A DNA stretch of 64,000 nucleotides from NCBI RefSeq assembly GCF_006716675.1, contig NZ_VFPM01000002.1, positions 310,001 through 374,000 on the forward strand, read 5' to 3'. Shown in pieces: positions 46,634-55,369 of the stretch. Source of the stretch: Humibacillus xanthopallidus (lineage in GTDB: Bacteria > Actinomycetota > Actinomycetes > Actinomycetales > Dermatophilaceae). The notes beneath the pieces are model-generated. The model had not been told where the DNA came from. It saw nothing but the letters and a program-made list of their open reading frames with translations, and did no database searches. Within the stretch, counting starts at the first letter, position 1. Every line of letters begins with the position of its first letter. A program made the position numbers and the translations under genes.

Positions 46634-47415
46634 CGCAGCCACCGCCCGCGCAGCACGCCGAGCAGGAGCACGCTGACGGCGAGCAGCATGATGCTGATCG
46701 AGATCGCGACCTGTGGGTCGCGCTCGAGCTCGACGTAGACGAGGAGGGGCAGGGTCTGCGTGCGCCCCTGGAAGTTGCCGGCGAAGGTGATGGTCGCGCC
46801 GAACTCACCGAGCGCGCGGGCCCAGGCGAGCGCGAGCCCGCCGGCGATGCCCGGCAGCACGAGCGGGATGCCGACCGTGCACAGGTAGCGCAGGTCGCTC
46901 GCGCCGAGGGTGCGCGCCACCGACTCAAGCCGGGGGTCGAGCCCCCGCATGGCGCCCTCGACGGCCAGCACGTAGTAGGGCATCGCCACGAACGTCTCGG
47001 CGAGCACGACCGCCACTGTCGTGAAAGGGATCTGGATGCCGAAGGGGGTGAGGTACTGGCCGAGCAGCCCGTTGCGTCCCCACGTCAGGAGCAGGGCCAC
47101 GCCGCCGACGACAGGTGGCAGCACCAGCGGCACGGTGAGCAGCGCCCGCGCCCAGCTCGTGGCCGGGTGGTCGGAGCGCGCGAGGAACCAGGCGAGGGGA
47201 GTGCCGAGGAGCAGGCACAGCGCGGCCGTGATGGAGGTCGTCGTCAGCGACAGGCGCAGCGCCGGGAGGACCGTCGGCGTCGCGAGGTCCGAGGGGATGC
47301 GCGACCAGTCCGCCTGCACGAGCAGGGCGACGAGGGGAACGACGAGCAGCAGCAGCGCCACCGCCGCGGGCACACCGAGCACGACTCGCGAACGCCACCG
47401 GGCGGCATACCTCAT
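46630..47415 (-). CDS. modB: Molybdate ABC transporter permease
   Basis: The 261-residue permease has six membrane helices. The coupling loop with EAA-type sequence is VARTLGASDLRYLCTVGIPLVLPGIAGGLALAWARALGEFGATI, and the GEFGAT part is typical of molybdate/sulfate permeases. It passes molybdate from ModA into the cell using ModC. The ATG at 47415 is used; GTG at 47427 is possible. No clear ribosome-binding site is seen, perhaps because it is coupled to modA, which ends 20 bases upstream. Confidence 0.88.
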   Translation of the reverse strand: MRYAARWRSRVVLGVPAAVALLLLVVPLVALLVQADWSRIPSDLATPTVLPALRLSLTTTSITAALCLLLGTPLAWFLARSDHPATSWARALLTVPLVLPPVVGGVALLLTWGRNGLLGQYLTPFGIQIPFTTVAVVLAETFVAMPYYVLAVEGAMRGLDPRLESVARTLGASDLRYLCTVGIPLVLPGIAGGLALAWARALGEFGATITFAGNFQGRTQTLPLLVYVELERDPQVAISISIMLLAVSVLLLGVLRGRWLR

Positions 47416-47434
47416 CGGCGGGGCCACGCGGGCG

Positions 47435-48244
47435 TCACGGCGCGCCGAAACCATAGGCCTGCAACGTGTTTCGGCCCTGAGTGCTGAGGAGGTAGGCGAC
47501 GAACTCCCTCGTTGCGGCATCGCCCGCGAGGGTGATGACGGGGTAGGTGAGCGTCGTGTTGAGCTGCGCCGGGATCTCGACTCCCTTCACCGCGTCCTTC
47601 GCGGCGATGACGTCGGAGTGGTAGACGACGACGGCGTCCGCCTCGGCGAGCTTGACCTTGGCGAGCGTCGCCTTGACGTCGACCTCCGTGCTGACGACGT
47701 TGGGCGCGATGCGGGCCTTCGTGAACGTTGCCTGGGCCGCCTTGCCGCAGGGCACCGTGTCAGCACACAGGACCACCTTGACGGTGGGCTTGGCAAGGTC
47801 GTCGATCGACCTGACTCCCGCGGGATTGCTTGGTGGCACAGCGATCTCGAGGACGTTGGTGGCGAACGTCCGAGTGTCCTCGACGAGACTCTTGTCGAGC
47901 GGCTCCGCGGCGGACGTGCCTGCGAGCGCGATGACAGAGGCGGGGGCGCCGTTGTTGACCTGCTGCACGAGGGTGGCGCTCGACCCGTAGGACGTCTCGA
48001 CGGTGACGCCCGGGTGCGCTGCCTCGAAGTCCTTCTTCAGCTGGTCGAAGGACTCCGTCAGGGACGCCGCCGCGAGAACGGTCACGGTGCCGCTGAGTCC
48101 GCTGCCACCGGTGCCGGCTGTGCCGGAGGAGGCGGAGGTGGAGCCCCCGCACGCGCTGAGGAGCGCCGCGAGGAGCGCGGCAAGGGCTGCCGCGAGAGCG
48201 AGGCTGCGGGCCCGGTGCGGGTGCGGGTGTCGGCCAGCGCTCAT
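47435..48244 (-). CDS. modA: Molybdate-binding lipoprotein
   Basis: The 269-residue protein has a lipoprotein signal peptide with the lipobox LLSAC (Cys about residue 32) and a low-complexity Ser/Gly/Thr linker. The binding domain starts at VTVLAAASLTESFDQLKKDFEAAHPGVTVETSYGSSATLVQQ, the segment that holds the anion in ModA proteins. It catches molybdate or tungstate outside the membrane for ModBC. Its ATG overlaps the stop of the HTH-TOBE gene (ATGA). Full length. Confidence 0.92.
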   Translation of the reverse strand: MSAGRHPHPHRARSLALAAALAALLAALLSACGGSTSASSGTAGTGGSGLSGTVTVLAAASLTESFDQLKKDFEAAHPGVTVETSYGSSATLVQQVNNGAPASVIALAGTSAAEPLDKSLVEDTRTFATNVLEIAVPPSNPAGVRSIDDLAKPTVKVVLCADTVPCGKAAQATFTKARIAPNVVSTEVDVKATLAKVKLAEADAVVVYHSDVIAAKDAVKGVEIPAQLNTTLTYPVITLAGDAATREFVAYLLSTQGRNTLQAYGFGAP

Positions 48245-48636
48245 GCGGGGACCTCCACGACGACGTGGGTCGACTTGACGCTGGCCACGGCCACGGAGCC
48301 GACCTCGAGGCGCAGGTCGTCGACGGACTCGCTCGAGAGCAGCGACACGATGCGGAACGGGCCGCACTGCATCTCGACCTTCGCCATGACGGTGTCCTTG
48401 GTGATCGCCGTGATGATGCCGCGCATCCGGTTGCGGGCGGACGCGCCCCCGATGGCGCCGACCGCAGCCGGATGGGCCAGCTCCTGGGCGACGGCGGCGA
48501 GCTGGGCGCCGTCGACCGTGCGCCGCCCGGCCTCGTCGATGCTGCCGTCGAGGCGGCCGGCGTCGACCATGCGTCGGACGGTGTCGTCGCTGACGCCGAG
48601 CAGGGCGGCAGCCTCGGTGATTCGCAGATGCGGCAT
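48241..48636 (-). CDS. HTH-TOBE molybdate-responsive regulator (ModE-like)
   Basis: The 131-residue protein joins a MerR/excisionase-type helix-turn-helix (about 1-50; LRITEAAALLGVSDDTVRRMVDAGRLDG) to one TOBE/Mop domain (about 65-131; RNRMRGIITAITKDTVMAKVEMQCGPFRIVSLLS). Mop domains bind molybdate, so it likely senses molybdate and controls the operon it opens. It differs from classical ModE, which has a LysR-like helix-turn-helix and two Mop domains. TAGAGT lies one base off the leaderless -10 position. First gene of the mod operon. Confidence 0.85.
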   Translation of the reverse strand: MPHLRITEAAALLGVSDDTVRRMVDAGRLDGSIDEAGRRTVDGAQLAAVAQELAHPAAVGAIGGASARNRMRGIITAITKDTVMAKVEMQCGPFRIVSLLSSESVDDLRLEVGSVAVASVKSTHVVVEVPA

Positions 48637-48706
48637 GACGGTGACTCTAGTCCCGCAGTTGCGTGATTGCACCGCGCAATGGGCCGCATCCGCGCACGCC
48701 CGAACC

Positions 48707-48786
48707 GCAATCGAAAGAGCAGTTCGTCGCCGTCGAGCGATCCCGCGCGGTGCCGTGGAAGTGCGACGAACTGCTCTTTCGATTGC
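48707..48786. repeat. REP-like inverted repeat (copy 2), 24-base perfect arms
   Basis: The arm at 48707-48730 (starting GCAATCGAAAGAGCAG) is the exact reverse complement of 48763-48786, with a 32-base loop. The core GAGCAGTTCGTCG is shared with the repeat at 27924-27970. It lies between the divergent HTH-TOBE and ArsR genes. Confidence 0.85.
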
Positions 48787-48820
48787 TGGGGGGTTGACCG
48801 GGCGTCGGCGGCGAGGTTTA

Positions 48821-48838
48821 ATCAACAGGTCAGTTGAT
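48821..48838. promoter_or_regulatory. Likely operator of the ArsR-type regulator
   Basis: ATCAAC and GTTGAT are inverted around AGGTCA just before the ribosome-binding site AAAGGAG of the ArsR gene. The position suggests self-repression. Confidence 0.55.
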
Positions 48839-48855
48839 AAAGGAGTTTGTTGACG

Positions 48856-49275
48856 ATGATCCTCACGCCCGCCTCGGATGCCGACCTGGACCGCGCCTTC
48901 GCGGCCCTCGCGGACCCGGTGCGCCGCGCGATCATCGCCCGCCTCAGCCGGGGCGCGGCGACCGTCAACGAGCTGGCCGAACCGTTCGAGATCAGCAAGC
49001 AGGCGGTGAGCCGGCACATCCAGGTGCTCGAGCTCGCCGGCCTCGTCAGTCGCAGCCGCGACGCCCAACGTCGTCCCGTGCACCTCGAGGCGGCCCGGCT
49101 CGAGTCGATGACGGCCTGGATCGACCGCTACCGCCTCGCCGCGGAGCAGCGCTTCCGAGCGCTCGACGCCGTCCTGGGCGCCTCCGCCTCCGCCTCGAAC
49201 GCCACCGCCACGTCGACCGACGACACCCTCACCGACAGGAACAGCACCACCACCGACAAGGAGAAGCAGTCATGA
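48856..49275 (+). CDS. ArsR/SmtB-type HTH regulator
   Basis: The 139-residue protein has the winged helix of the ArsR group: LDRAFAALADPVRRAIIARLSRGAATVNELAEPFEISKQAVSRHIQVLELAGLVSRSRDAQRRPVHLEAARL. No Cys ligands for metals are seen, as in the subgroup that lies beside SRPBCC genes. A Ser/Thr-rich tail follows. The ATG at 48856 lies ten bases after AAAGGAG; TTG at 48847 or 48850 is possible. Its stop overlaps the SRPBCC gene (ATGA). It probably represses its own operon. Confidence 0.87.
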   Translation: MILTPASDADLDRAFAALADPVRRAIIARLSRGAATVNELAEPFEISKQAVSRHIQVLELAGLVSRSRDAQRRPVHLEAARLESMTAWIDRYRLAAEQRFRALDAVLGASASASNATATSTDDTLTDRNSTTTDKEKQS

Positions 49276-49778
49276 GCAACGCACTCACCCTCGACATCCC
49301 CGCCGGCGTGCCGTGGATCGACTTCACGCGCGAGTTCGACGCACCGGTCGAGGCCCTGTGGAACGCCCACCGCGACCCCGAGCTCGTGCGCCAGTGGCTC
49401 GGCCCGCGCGGCTACGAGATGGACATCGAGCGCTGGGACTTCACGACGGGCGGCGGCTACCGCTACGTCCACCGCAACCCCGACGGCATGGAGTTCGGCT
49501 TCCACGGCACCTTCCACACGATCCGCGACAACGACCTCGCCATCCAGACCTTCGAGTTCGAGGGCGCGCCCGACGAGGTCGCCATCGAGTTCATGCGCTT
49601 CGTCGACCTCGGCGACGGTCGGTGCCGCCTCGAGGGCCGCAGCGTCGGGCGCACCGTCGAGGGCCGCGACATGATGGTCGAGAGCGGCATGGAGAAGGGC
49701 ATGTCCGAGGGCTACGAGCGTCTCGACGAGCTCGTCGGCCAGCCTGCACCCGCAGCCACTACGCCGGCGCAGGCCTGA
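49272..49778 (+). CDS. SRPBCC (AHSA1-like) domain protein
   Basis: The 168-residue protein starts with PWIDFTREFDAPVEALWNAHRDPELVRQWLGPRGYEM and carries GGGYRYVHRNPDGMEFGFHGTFH. Both segments are usual in activator-of-Hsp90-like ligand-binding folds. It belongs to the group coded next to ArsR-type regulators (a common pair); the ligand is unknown. It overlaps the regulator by four bases and the next gene starts four bases later, so the three genes make one operon. Confidence 0.87.
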   Translation: MSNALTLDIPAGVPWIDFTREFDAPVEALWNAHRDPELVRQWLGPRGYEMDIERWDFTTGGGYRYVHRNPDGMEFGFHGTFHTIRDNDLAIQTFEFEGAPDEVAIEFMRFVDLGDGRCRLEGRSVGRTVEGRDMMVESGMEKGMSEGYERLDELVGQPAPAATTPAQA

Positions 49779-49782
49779 GCCC

Positions 49783-50223
49783 GTGGACTGGACCCTCGAG
49801 GTCGTCATCGTCCCCGTCAGCGACCTCGACGCGGCGATCGCCTTCTACCGTGACCAGGTGGGCTTCACCCTCGACCACGACACGACGAACGAGCACATGC
49901 ACGTCGCCCAGCTGACGCCGCCCGGCTCGGGTTGCTCGATCGTCGTGGGCGACCTGCCGTCCCAGCGGTCGATGGCGCCCGGCAGCCTGCACGGGCTGCA
50001 GCTCGTCGTCGCCGACGCCGTTGCCGCCCGAGAGGAGCTCATGGGCCGAGGGGTCGAGTGCTCCGAGATCACCGTCTTCGACGACCGTGACGGCGGCACC
50101 TTCTTCGGCTTCGCCGACCCGGACGGCAACTCGTGGGCGGTCCAGCAGATCAGGGCGCGCGCCGAGAAGCCGCTCATCCCGCACGAGCACCGCGGCCGTT
50201 TCGGCGAGAACCTCGAGCCCTGA
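49783..50223 (+). CDS. VOC family (glyoxalase-like) protein
   Basis: The 146-residue protein has two beta-alpha-beta-beta-beta modules: EVVIVPVSDLDAAIAFYRDQVGFTLDHD, and LHGLQLVVADAVAAREELMGRGVECSEITVFDDRDGGTFFGFADPDGNSWAVQQI. The typical metal-binding positions are partly kept. It may be a dioxygenase, isomerase or resistance-type binding protein; the substrate is unknown. It is the third gene of the ArsR-SRPBCC operon with a four-base gap. Confidence 0.87.
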   Translation: MDWTLEVVIVPVSDLDAAIAFYRDQVGFTLDHDTTNEHMHVAQLTPPGSGCSIVVGDLPSQRSMAPGSLHGLQLVVADAVAAREELMGRGVECSEITVFDDRDGGTFFGFADPDGNSWAVQQIRARAEKPLIPHEHRGRFGENLEP

Positions 50224-50386
50224 CCCCACGGACCCCGCAGACCGCCCTGATGATGCGCCGGACGACGCGTTCGGTCGCGAACGCAGCGCTTCACCACTGA
50301 GTTCGTGACCGAGCGGGCCGTTCGAGTGCGGAATGAGCACGCCGGCCTCACGCCGCCCGGGTTCCGCTGGGAGCCCGCCGGACGGC

Positions 50387-50392
50387 ATACTG
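50387..50392 (+). promoter_or_regulatory. -10 element of the gabT leaderless transcript
   Basis: CATACT is exactly 12 to 7 bases before the ATG at 50399, and no Shine-Dalgarno sequence is present. The box is part of a GGCATAC word. Confidence 0.4.
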
Positions 50393-50398
50393 GCCAGC

Positions 50399-51736
50399 AT
50401 GAGCAACGTCCCCCAGCAGCGTCTCCTGCAGACCGCGATCCCCGGCCCGCGCTCGGCCGAGCTCCAGAAGCGCAAGACGGCCGCGGTGTCGGCCGGCGTC
50501 TCCACCGGTCTGCCGGTCTACGTCGAGCGCGCCGGCGGCGGCATCCTCGTCGACGTCGACGGCAACCAGCTCATCGACTTCGGCTCCGGCATCGCCGTGA
50601 CGACCGTCGGCAACGCCGCCCCGCGCGTCGTCGACCGCGTCACGGCGCAGGTGCAGGACTTCACCCACACCTGCTTCATGGTGACGCCCTACGAGGAGTA
50701 CCTCGAGGTCGCCGAGGCCCTCAACGACCTGACCCCCGGCGACCACGAGAAGCGGACGGCTCTCTTCAACTCCGGCGCCGAGGCCGTCGAGAACGCCGTC
50801 AAGGTGGCCCGCCACTTCACCGGCCGAAACGCCGTCGTGGCCTTCGACCACGCCTACCACGGACGCACCAACCTCACGATGGCGCTGACGGCCAAGAACA
50901 TGCCCTACAAGCACAAGTTCGGGCCGTTCGCCGGCGAGGTCTACCGCGCGCCGATGAGCTACCCGTTCCGCTGGCCGGGCGGCCCCGCCGACTGCGCCAA
51001 GGAGAGCTTCGACGCGTTCGTCAGCCAGGTCCACGCGCAGGTGGGGGAGGAGAACCTCGCCGCCGTCATCCTCGAGCCAATCCAGGGCGAGGGTGGATTC
51101 ATCGTGCCTGCACCGGGATTCGTCAAGCAGGTCGCCGACTGGTGCACCGACAACGGCATCCTGTTCATCGCCGACGAGGTGCAGACCGGCTTCTGCCGCA
51201 CGGGTGACTGGTTCGCCAGCGAGCACGAGGATGTCGTCCCCGACCTCATCACGACCGCCAAGGGCATGGCCGGCGGGCTCCCCCTCGCCGGCGTCACCGG
51301 CCGTGCCGATGTCATGGACTCGATCCACGGTGGCGGCCTCGGCGGCACCTACGGCGGCAACCCCGTCGCGTGCGCGTCGGCCCTCGGCGCCATCGAGACG
51401 ATGAAGGAGGAGGACCTCTGCGGCCGCGCCACGCAGGTCGAGGCGCTCTTCGTGCCGCGGCTCAAGGCACTCGCGGAGAAGTACCCGCAGATCGGCGACA
51501 TCCGCGGCCGCGGCGCCATGCTCGCCGTCGAGCTCGTCAACGGCGCCGGCGACATCACGCCCAACGCCGCGCTCACGGCCGCCGTCAACAAGGCGTGCCA
51601 CGCCGAGGGCCTCGTCACCCTGACGTGCGGCACCTACGGCAACGTCTTCCGCTTCCTGCCGCCGCTCGCCGCGAGCGACGAGCTGCTCAACGAGGGTCTC
51701 GACATCTTCGAGAAGGCGTTCGCAGCCTCCGTCTGA
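50399..51736 (+). CDS. gabT: 4-aminobutyrate aminotransferase
   Basis: The 445-residue protein is a class III PLP aminotransferase: FNSGAEAVENAVKVAR, FDHAYHGRTNLTMALTAK, ILEPIQGEGGFIVP, FIADEVQTGFCRTG and TTAKGMAGGLPLAGVTG with the PLP-binding Lys. It moves the amino group of GABA to 2-oxoglutarate, making succinate semialdehyde. The closest fit is GabT; ornithine or lysine types are less likely. The ATG has a leaderless -10 box. It stands alone and is followed by a strong terminator. Confidence 0.9.
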   Translation: MSNVPQQRLLQTAIPGPRSAELQKRKTAAVSAGVSTGLPVYVERAGGGILVDVDGNQLIDFGSGIAVTTVGNAAPRVVDRVTAQVQDFTHTCFMVTPYEEYLEVAEALNDLTPGDHEKRTALFNSGAEAVENAVKVARHFTGRNAVVAFDHAYHGRTNLTMALTAKNMPYKHKFGPFAGEVYRAPMSYPFRWPGGPADCAKESFDAFVSQVHAQVGEENLAAVILEPIQGEGGFIVPAPGFVKQVADWCTDNGILFIADEVQTGFCRTGDWFASEHEDVVPDLITTAKGMAGGLPLAGVTGRADVMDSIHGGGLGGTYGGNPVACASALGAIETMKEEDLCGRATQVEALFVPRLKALAEKYPQIGDIRGRGAMLAVELVNGAGDITPNAALTAAVNKACHAEGLVTLTCGTYGNVFRFLPPLAASDELLNEGLDIFEKAFAASV

Positions 51737-51812
51737 TCCATCTGCCGACGAGCGTATGCCGTCGGGTTGCCTTCCAGCGCAACGGAACCGGACGGCATAC
51801 CTCCTGACAAGC

Positions 51813-51847
51813 GTGAGGCCCGCCCCATCGGATGGGGCGGGCCTCAC
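51813..51847. terminator. Two-way terminator hairpin
   Basis: GTGAGGCCCGCCCC (51813-51826) and GGGGCGGGCCTCAC (51834-51847) form a perfect 14-bp stem with ATCGGAT as loop, between the convergent gabT and M6 protease genes. A second inverted pair, GTATGCCGTC/GACGGCATAC, lies just before it (51754-51763, 51791-51800). Confidence 0.85.
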
Positions 51848-51868
51848 TGTCTCACAAGGGGATCCGCG

Positions 51869-54250
51869 TCAGCGCAGCCACACCTTGACCTGCATCGACG
51901 TGCCGAACTGGTTCTCGATGCCGATGTTCACGCCGTTGTTCGGAACCTTGACCCCGGTGTACGGCGTGGAGCCGTACCAGTAGGTTCCGCTGTCGTTGAA
52001 GACCGGCTTGGCCGGCGCGCCCGCGACCACGAACGGCACGCCGTTCTTGTGGAACGTGAACGTGTCGGACTGCTGCGTCGAGAACGGGGCGTCGTAGCCC
52101 GCGATGCGGGCGCGGAGCGTCGTGCCGTCAGACAGGACGCGGGGCGCCGGGTTGGCGTCGACCGGCAGGATGAGGCCCTCTCCCGGGTGCGCGCCGGTGT
52201 TGTTGTCGGCCTGCGAGGTGTCCCAGTAGCTGACGAGCAGGCCGTCCTGGTACGGGAAGTGCTCCACCTTGTCGCCGTTCGTGTTGAGCCAGCCGAAGTT
52301 GTACGGGCCGCTCTTCAGGTACGAGTCGAACGACAGGTAGTTGCGGTACGAGGCGATGTAGTAGTTGTCGTGCCACGTGGTGACCGTGGCCCCGACCGAG
52401 GACCACCCGTTGGCCGTCCAGCCCTCGAGGCCGGCCTCGGCGCCCGAGTCGACGACGGTCGCGCCGTTGCTCACGACCTTGACGTCGTCGACGAACCAGC
52501 CGAGCTCGGTGTAGGCCGGGTCGGTGTGGTAGCGGAAGCGCAGCTGGACCGTCTTGCCGGCGTAGGCCGACAGGTCGAACGAGGCGTTCTTCCAGCCCAT
52601 CTCGCCCTCAGCAGGACCGCTCCAGCCGGTGATGCCGTTGCCCTCGTCGGCGCGGGTGTCCGTGCCGGCGATGGCAGTCCAGCCCGAGCCGTCGTTGACC
52701 TCGACGTAGCCGTAGTCACAGCCGCAGTCCTCGATGGCGTAGTTCGTCGCGAAGGACAGCGTCGACGTGCCGGCGGCGAGCGTGACCGAGCGGGTCAGCG
52801 TTGCCTCGGTCGCGTTGGCACGGCCGCCGTAGAAGTCCCTCGAGCCGGTCTTCGGGGTGACGAGCGGCGAGACGACGTTCTTCCTCGGCAGCGGGACGAT
52901 GACCGCCTGCGCCTTGTCGGTGTTGTACTCGTGCGGGCCGAGCATGACCTTCGCGCCCTTGGCGGTCGGGCTCACGACCTGGTAGTCGAGCCAGCCGAGG
53001 AAGAGCTTCTCCCACGCGCCGAAGTCGGAGCCACGGGAGCCGATGGACTGGTCGTTCGGACCGGACTGGCGGCTCTGGCTCATCATCGACCACCAGTTGA
53101 CGCCGTTGTCCTGGCCGGTGTCACTGTCGTAGAGGTCGGGCAGACCGAGGTCGTGTCCGTACTCGTGCGTGAAGACGGACATGCCGCCGTTCTCGGGCTG
53201 GATCGTGTAGTCGCCGACCCACATGCCGGTGTCGGCGATGGGCGTGCCCGGCAGGCCACCGGGGCCACCGGCCTTGGTCGAGGCGTACCAGCGGTGCGAC
53301 CAGATGGCGTCCTCGCCCTGGTACGGGTCGCCGTCGGCCTGGTCGCCACCGGCGTGCACGATCTGGAAGTGGTCGAGGAAGCCGTCGGGCTCGTTGAAGT
53401 TGCCGTCGCCGTCGATGTCGTAGCGGTCCCACTGGTCGTACTGCGCCAGGTCGGCCTTGATCTGCTCGAGCGTGCGACCGGCAGCCTTCTGGTCGGTGAC
53501 CCACTGGTTGACGGCGTCACGCACGAGGGCCCACGTGTTGTTGCAGACGTTGCCGCCGCACGGGTAGCCGTTCGAGCGGCCGTAGCGGGCCTCGTTGTAG
53601 GGCACCTTGACCCAGTCGGAGACCTCGCCGTCGATGCTGTAGCGGCCCGAGCTCTGGCGCTCGTACCACTGCTTGACACTCTCCTGGGCGCCACCCTGGC
53701 CGATGGGGCCACCGGCACCGAAGTAGAGGCTCTGGAAGTAGTCGCGTGAGTAGTTCGCGTTCCAGTTCGTCGAGTTGTCGAGCGTGCGGTCGGGAGCCGG
53801 GATCGCGTTGTGCAGCGGGCCGTCGAACGTCGCTGGGCCGGGGATGTTCGGGTCGGTGTCCTGGTCCGGGTAGCTCGCGCTCCGCTGGTTGCCGAACTCG
53901 GCGAGGATGACGAAGATCTTGTCGGTGCCCTCGCGGCTCAGCTCGACGTACTCGTCGGTGGGGCCCTGGCCGGTGCTCGCACCCTTCAGCTTGACGACGG
54001 TGCTCTTGCCCTGCTTGACGGGCGTCGCGGTGCCGTTCAGCACCTGCTTGATCGCCGTCTCCTTGAGAGCACGGCGCTTGTCCTCCCTGGGGTTGGGCAG
54101 CTCGTCCGACCCCATCTGGGCGGCGGCGTCGGCCGGCTGGTTCGCCACCTGGTCGACGGTCGGCTGGGCGCCGACCATGGGCACGCCGACGGCGAGCCCC
54201 ATGCCGGCGGCGAGAGCGAGGCTGAGCAAGCCTCTGGATGTCCTACGCAC
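51869..54250 (-). CDS. Secreted M6 family metalloprotease (immune inhibitor A type)
   Basis: The 793-residue protein has a Sec signal peptide (RRTSRGLLSLALAAGMGLAVG, cleavage near AQP) and a propeptide. A zinc protease domain follows with HEYGHDLGLPD (His362 to Asp, H-E-x-x-H plus nearby ligands) and NWWSMMSQSR, the Met-turn. A DYGYVEVNDGSGWT region and a following beta-sandwich-like C-terminus complete it. It should cleave proteins outside the cell; immune inhibitor A proteins degrade antibacterial peptides of insects. GAGGAGG lies upstream of the start. It stands alone. The target is unknown. The 300 bases 54251-54550 before it contain no other gene. Confidence 0.92.
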   Translation of the reverse strand: MRRTSRGLLSLALAAGMGLAVGVPMVGAQPTVDQVANQPADAAAQMGSDELPNPREDKRRALKETAIKQVLNGTATPVKQGKSTVVKLKGASTGQGPTDEYVELSREGTDKIFVILAEFGNQRSASYPDQDTDPNIPGPATFDGPLHNAIPAPDRTLDNSTNWNANYSRDYFQSLYFGAGGPIGQGGAQESVKQWYERQSSGRYSIDGEVSDWVKVPYNEARYGRSNGYPCGGNVCNNTWALVRDAVNQWVTDQKAAGRTLEQIKADLAQYDQWDRYDIDGDGNFNEPDGFLDHFQIVHAGGDQADGDPYQGEDAIWSHRWYASTKAGGPGGLPGTPIADTGMWVGDYTIQPENGGMSVFTHEYGHDLGLPDLYDSDTGQDNGVNWWSMMSQSRQSGPNDQSIGSRGSDFGAWEKLFLGWLDYQVVSPTAKGAKVMLGPHEYNTDKAQAVIVPLPRKNVVSPLVTPKTGSRDFYGGRANATEATLTRSVTLAAGTSTLSFATNYAIEDCGCDYGYVEVNDGSGWTAIAGTDTRADEGNGITGWSGPAEGEMGWKNASFDLSAYAGKTVQLRFRYHTDPAYTELGWFVDDVKVVSNGATVVDSGAEAGLEGWTANGWSSVGATVTTWHDNYYIASYRNYLSFDSYLKSGPYNFGWLNTNGDKVEHFPYQDGLLVSYWDTSQADNNTGAHPGEGLILPVDANPAPRVLSDGTTLRARIAGYDAPFSTQQSDTFTFHKNGVPFVVAGAPAKPVFNDSGTYWYGSTPYTGVKVPNNGVNIGIENQFGTSMQVKVWLR

Positions 54251-54550
54251 GGATCCTCCTCGTTCGACGGCTCGTGTGTCCGTCGGTGCGCATGACGTGC
54301 GGCCCCGGTCAGGAGCCGCACGCTGTGTGTGGGATGGAGAGCCGGCACCCCCGGCGCGCGACCCGAGGGAGACCTAACCACTTCCGACCTACCTCGCACT
54401 AGGGGTCAAAGCGGAAAAGTTCAGGAGATCCTCAGGACGTTCTGGACAACTTCCGAAGAAGCAGCGGTATGGCCGCGCCCCGGCGCAGGAACGACCGGAC
54501 GCCGTCTGGGAGATGGCTGGGAGCCTGCTGGAGGTGGGCAGGGGATGCCG

Positions 54551-55369
54551 TCAGTCGAAGGGCGTGATGTCGGGCCGCTTGGCCTGACGGTGATCGCCCG
54601 ACGAACGGCCGGTGAGGCGGCGGTGGACCCAGGGCCCGACGTACTCCTTGGCCCACTGCGCGTTGGCCTGCAGCGCCTCGCGGCGGCCGATCGGCGGGGC
54701 CGGCTCGAGCGGCGTCGCCCAGTCGCTCTCGGCCGGCGTGTGGCCGAGCGCCTCGAGTGCTGCGAGCGAGACGCGGCGGTGGCCCTCGGTCGTCATGTGG
54801 ATGCGGTCCTCGCTCCACATCCGCCAGTCGCGCAGGGCGTGCAGCCCCCACTGGTCGATGACGTGGGCGCCGTTGCGGCGGGCGATGCTCCAGATGTTGG
54901 CCGTGTGGATCGCGGCGCGGCCCCGGGTGGCCTTGACGAGCGGGGCGTCGGCCGGGTCGACGGGGGTCGCCATGAGCACGTCGGCGCCGGTCGCGCGGAT
55001 GCGGGCGACGGCGGCCTCGAGGCGGGCGGCGAGCCCGTCGAGGTCGGCCTTGGGCCGCAGGATGTCGTTGCCGCCACCGACGATGCTGACGAGGTCGGGC
55101 TGCAGGGCGAGGGCGTCCTCGAGCTGCGGCCCGACGACATCGGCCAGCTTGCGACCGCGCACGGCGAGGTTGGCGTAGCCGAAGTCGAGTCCCCCCGTAC
55201 GGGCGATCTCGGACAGGTGCGACGCGAGCCGGTCTGCCCAGCCGGCGAACTCGCCGTCGTGGCCGAAGGTCGGGTCGTCGTCGCACATGCCCTCGGTGAA
55301 GGAGTCGCCGATCGCGACATAGCGGGTCCAGATCGTCGGTCCGGAGACCTCGGGCGATGGCTGGGTCAT
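54551..55369 (-). CDS. SGNH/GDSL-type hydrolase
   Basis: The 272-residue protein has the four SGNH blocks: [11 protein letters not shown] (Ser), NLAVRGRK (Gly region), SIVGGGNDI (Asn), and [12 protein letters not shown] (Asp-x-x-His). No signal peptide is present, so it is an intracellular esterase or lipase-like enzyme. The substrate is unknown. Its ATG overlaps the ung stop (ATGA), so the pair is co-expressed. Full length for the family. Confidence 0.87.
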   Translation of the reverse strand: MTQPSPEVSGPTIWTRYVAIGDSFTEGMCDDDPTFGHDGEFAGWADRLASHLSEIARTGGLDFGYANLAVRGRKLADVVGPQLEDALALQPDLVSIVGGGNDILRPKADLDGLAARLEAAVARIRATGADVLMATPVDPADAPLVKATRGRAAIHTANIWSIARRNGAHVIDQWGLHALRDWRMWSEDRIHMTTEGHRRVSLAALEALGHTPAESDWATPLEPAPPIGRREALQANAQWAKEYVGPWVHRRLTGRSSGDHRQAKRPDITPFD

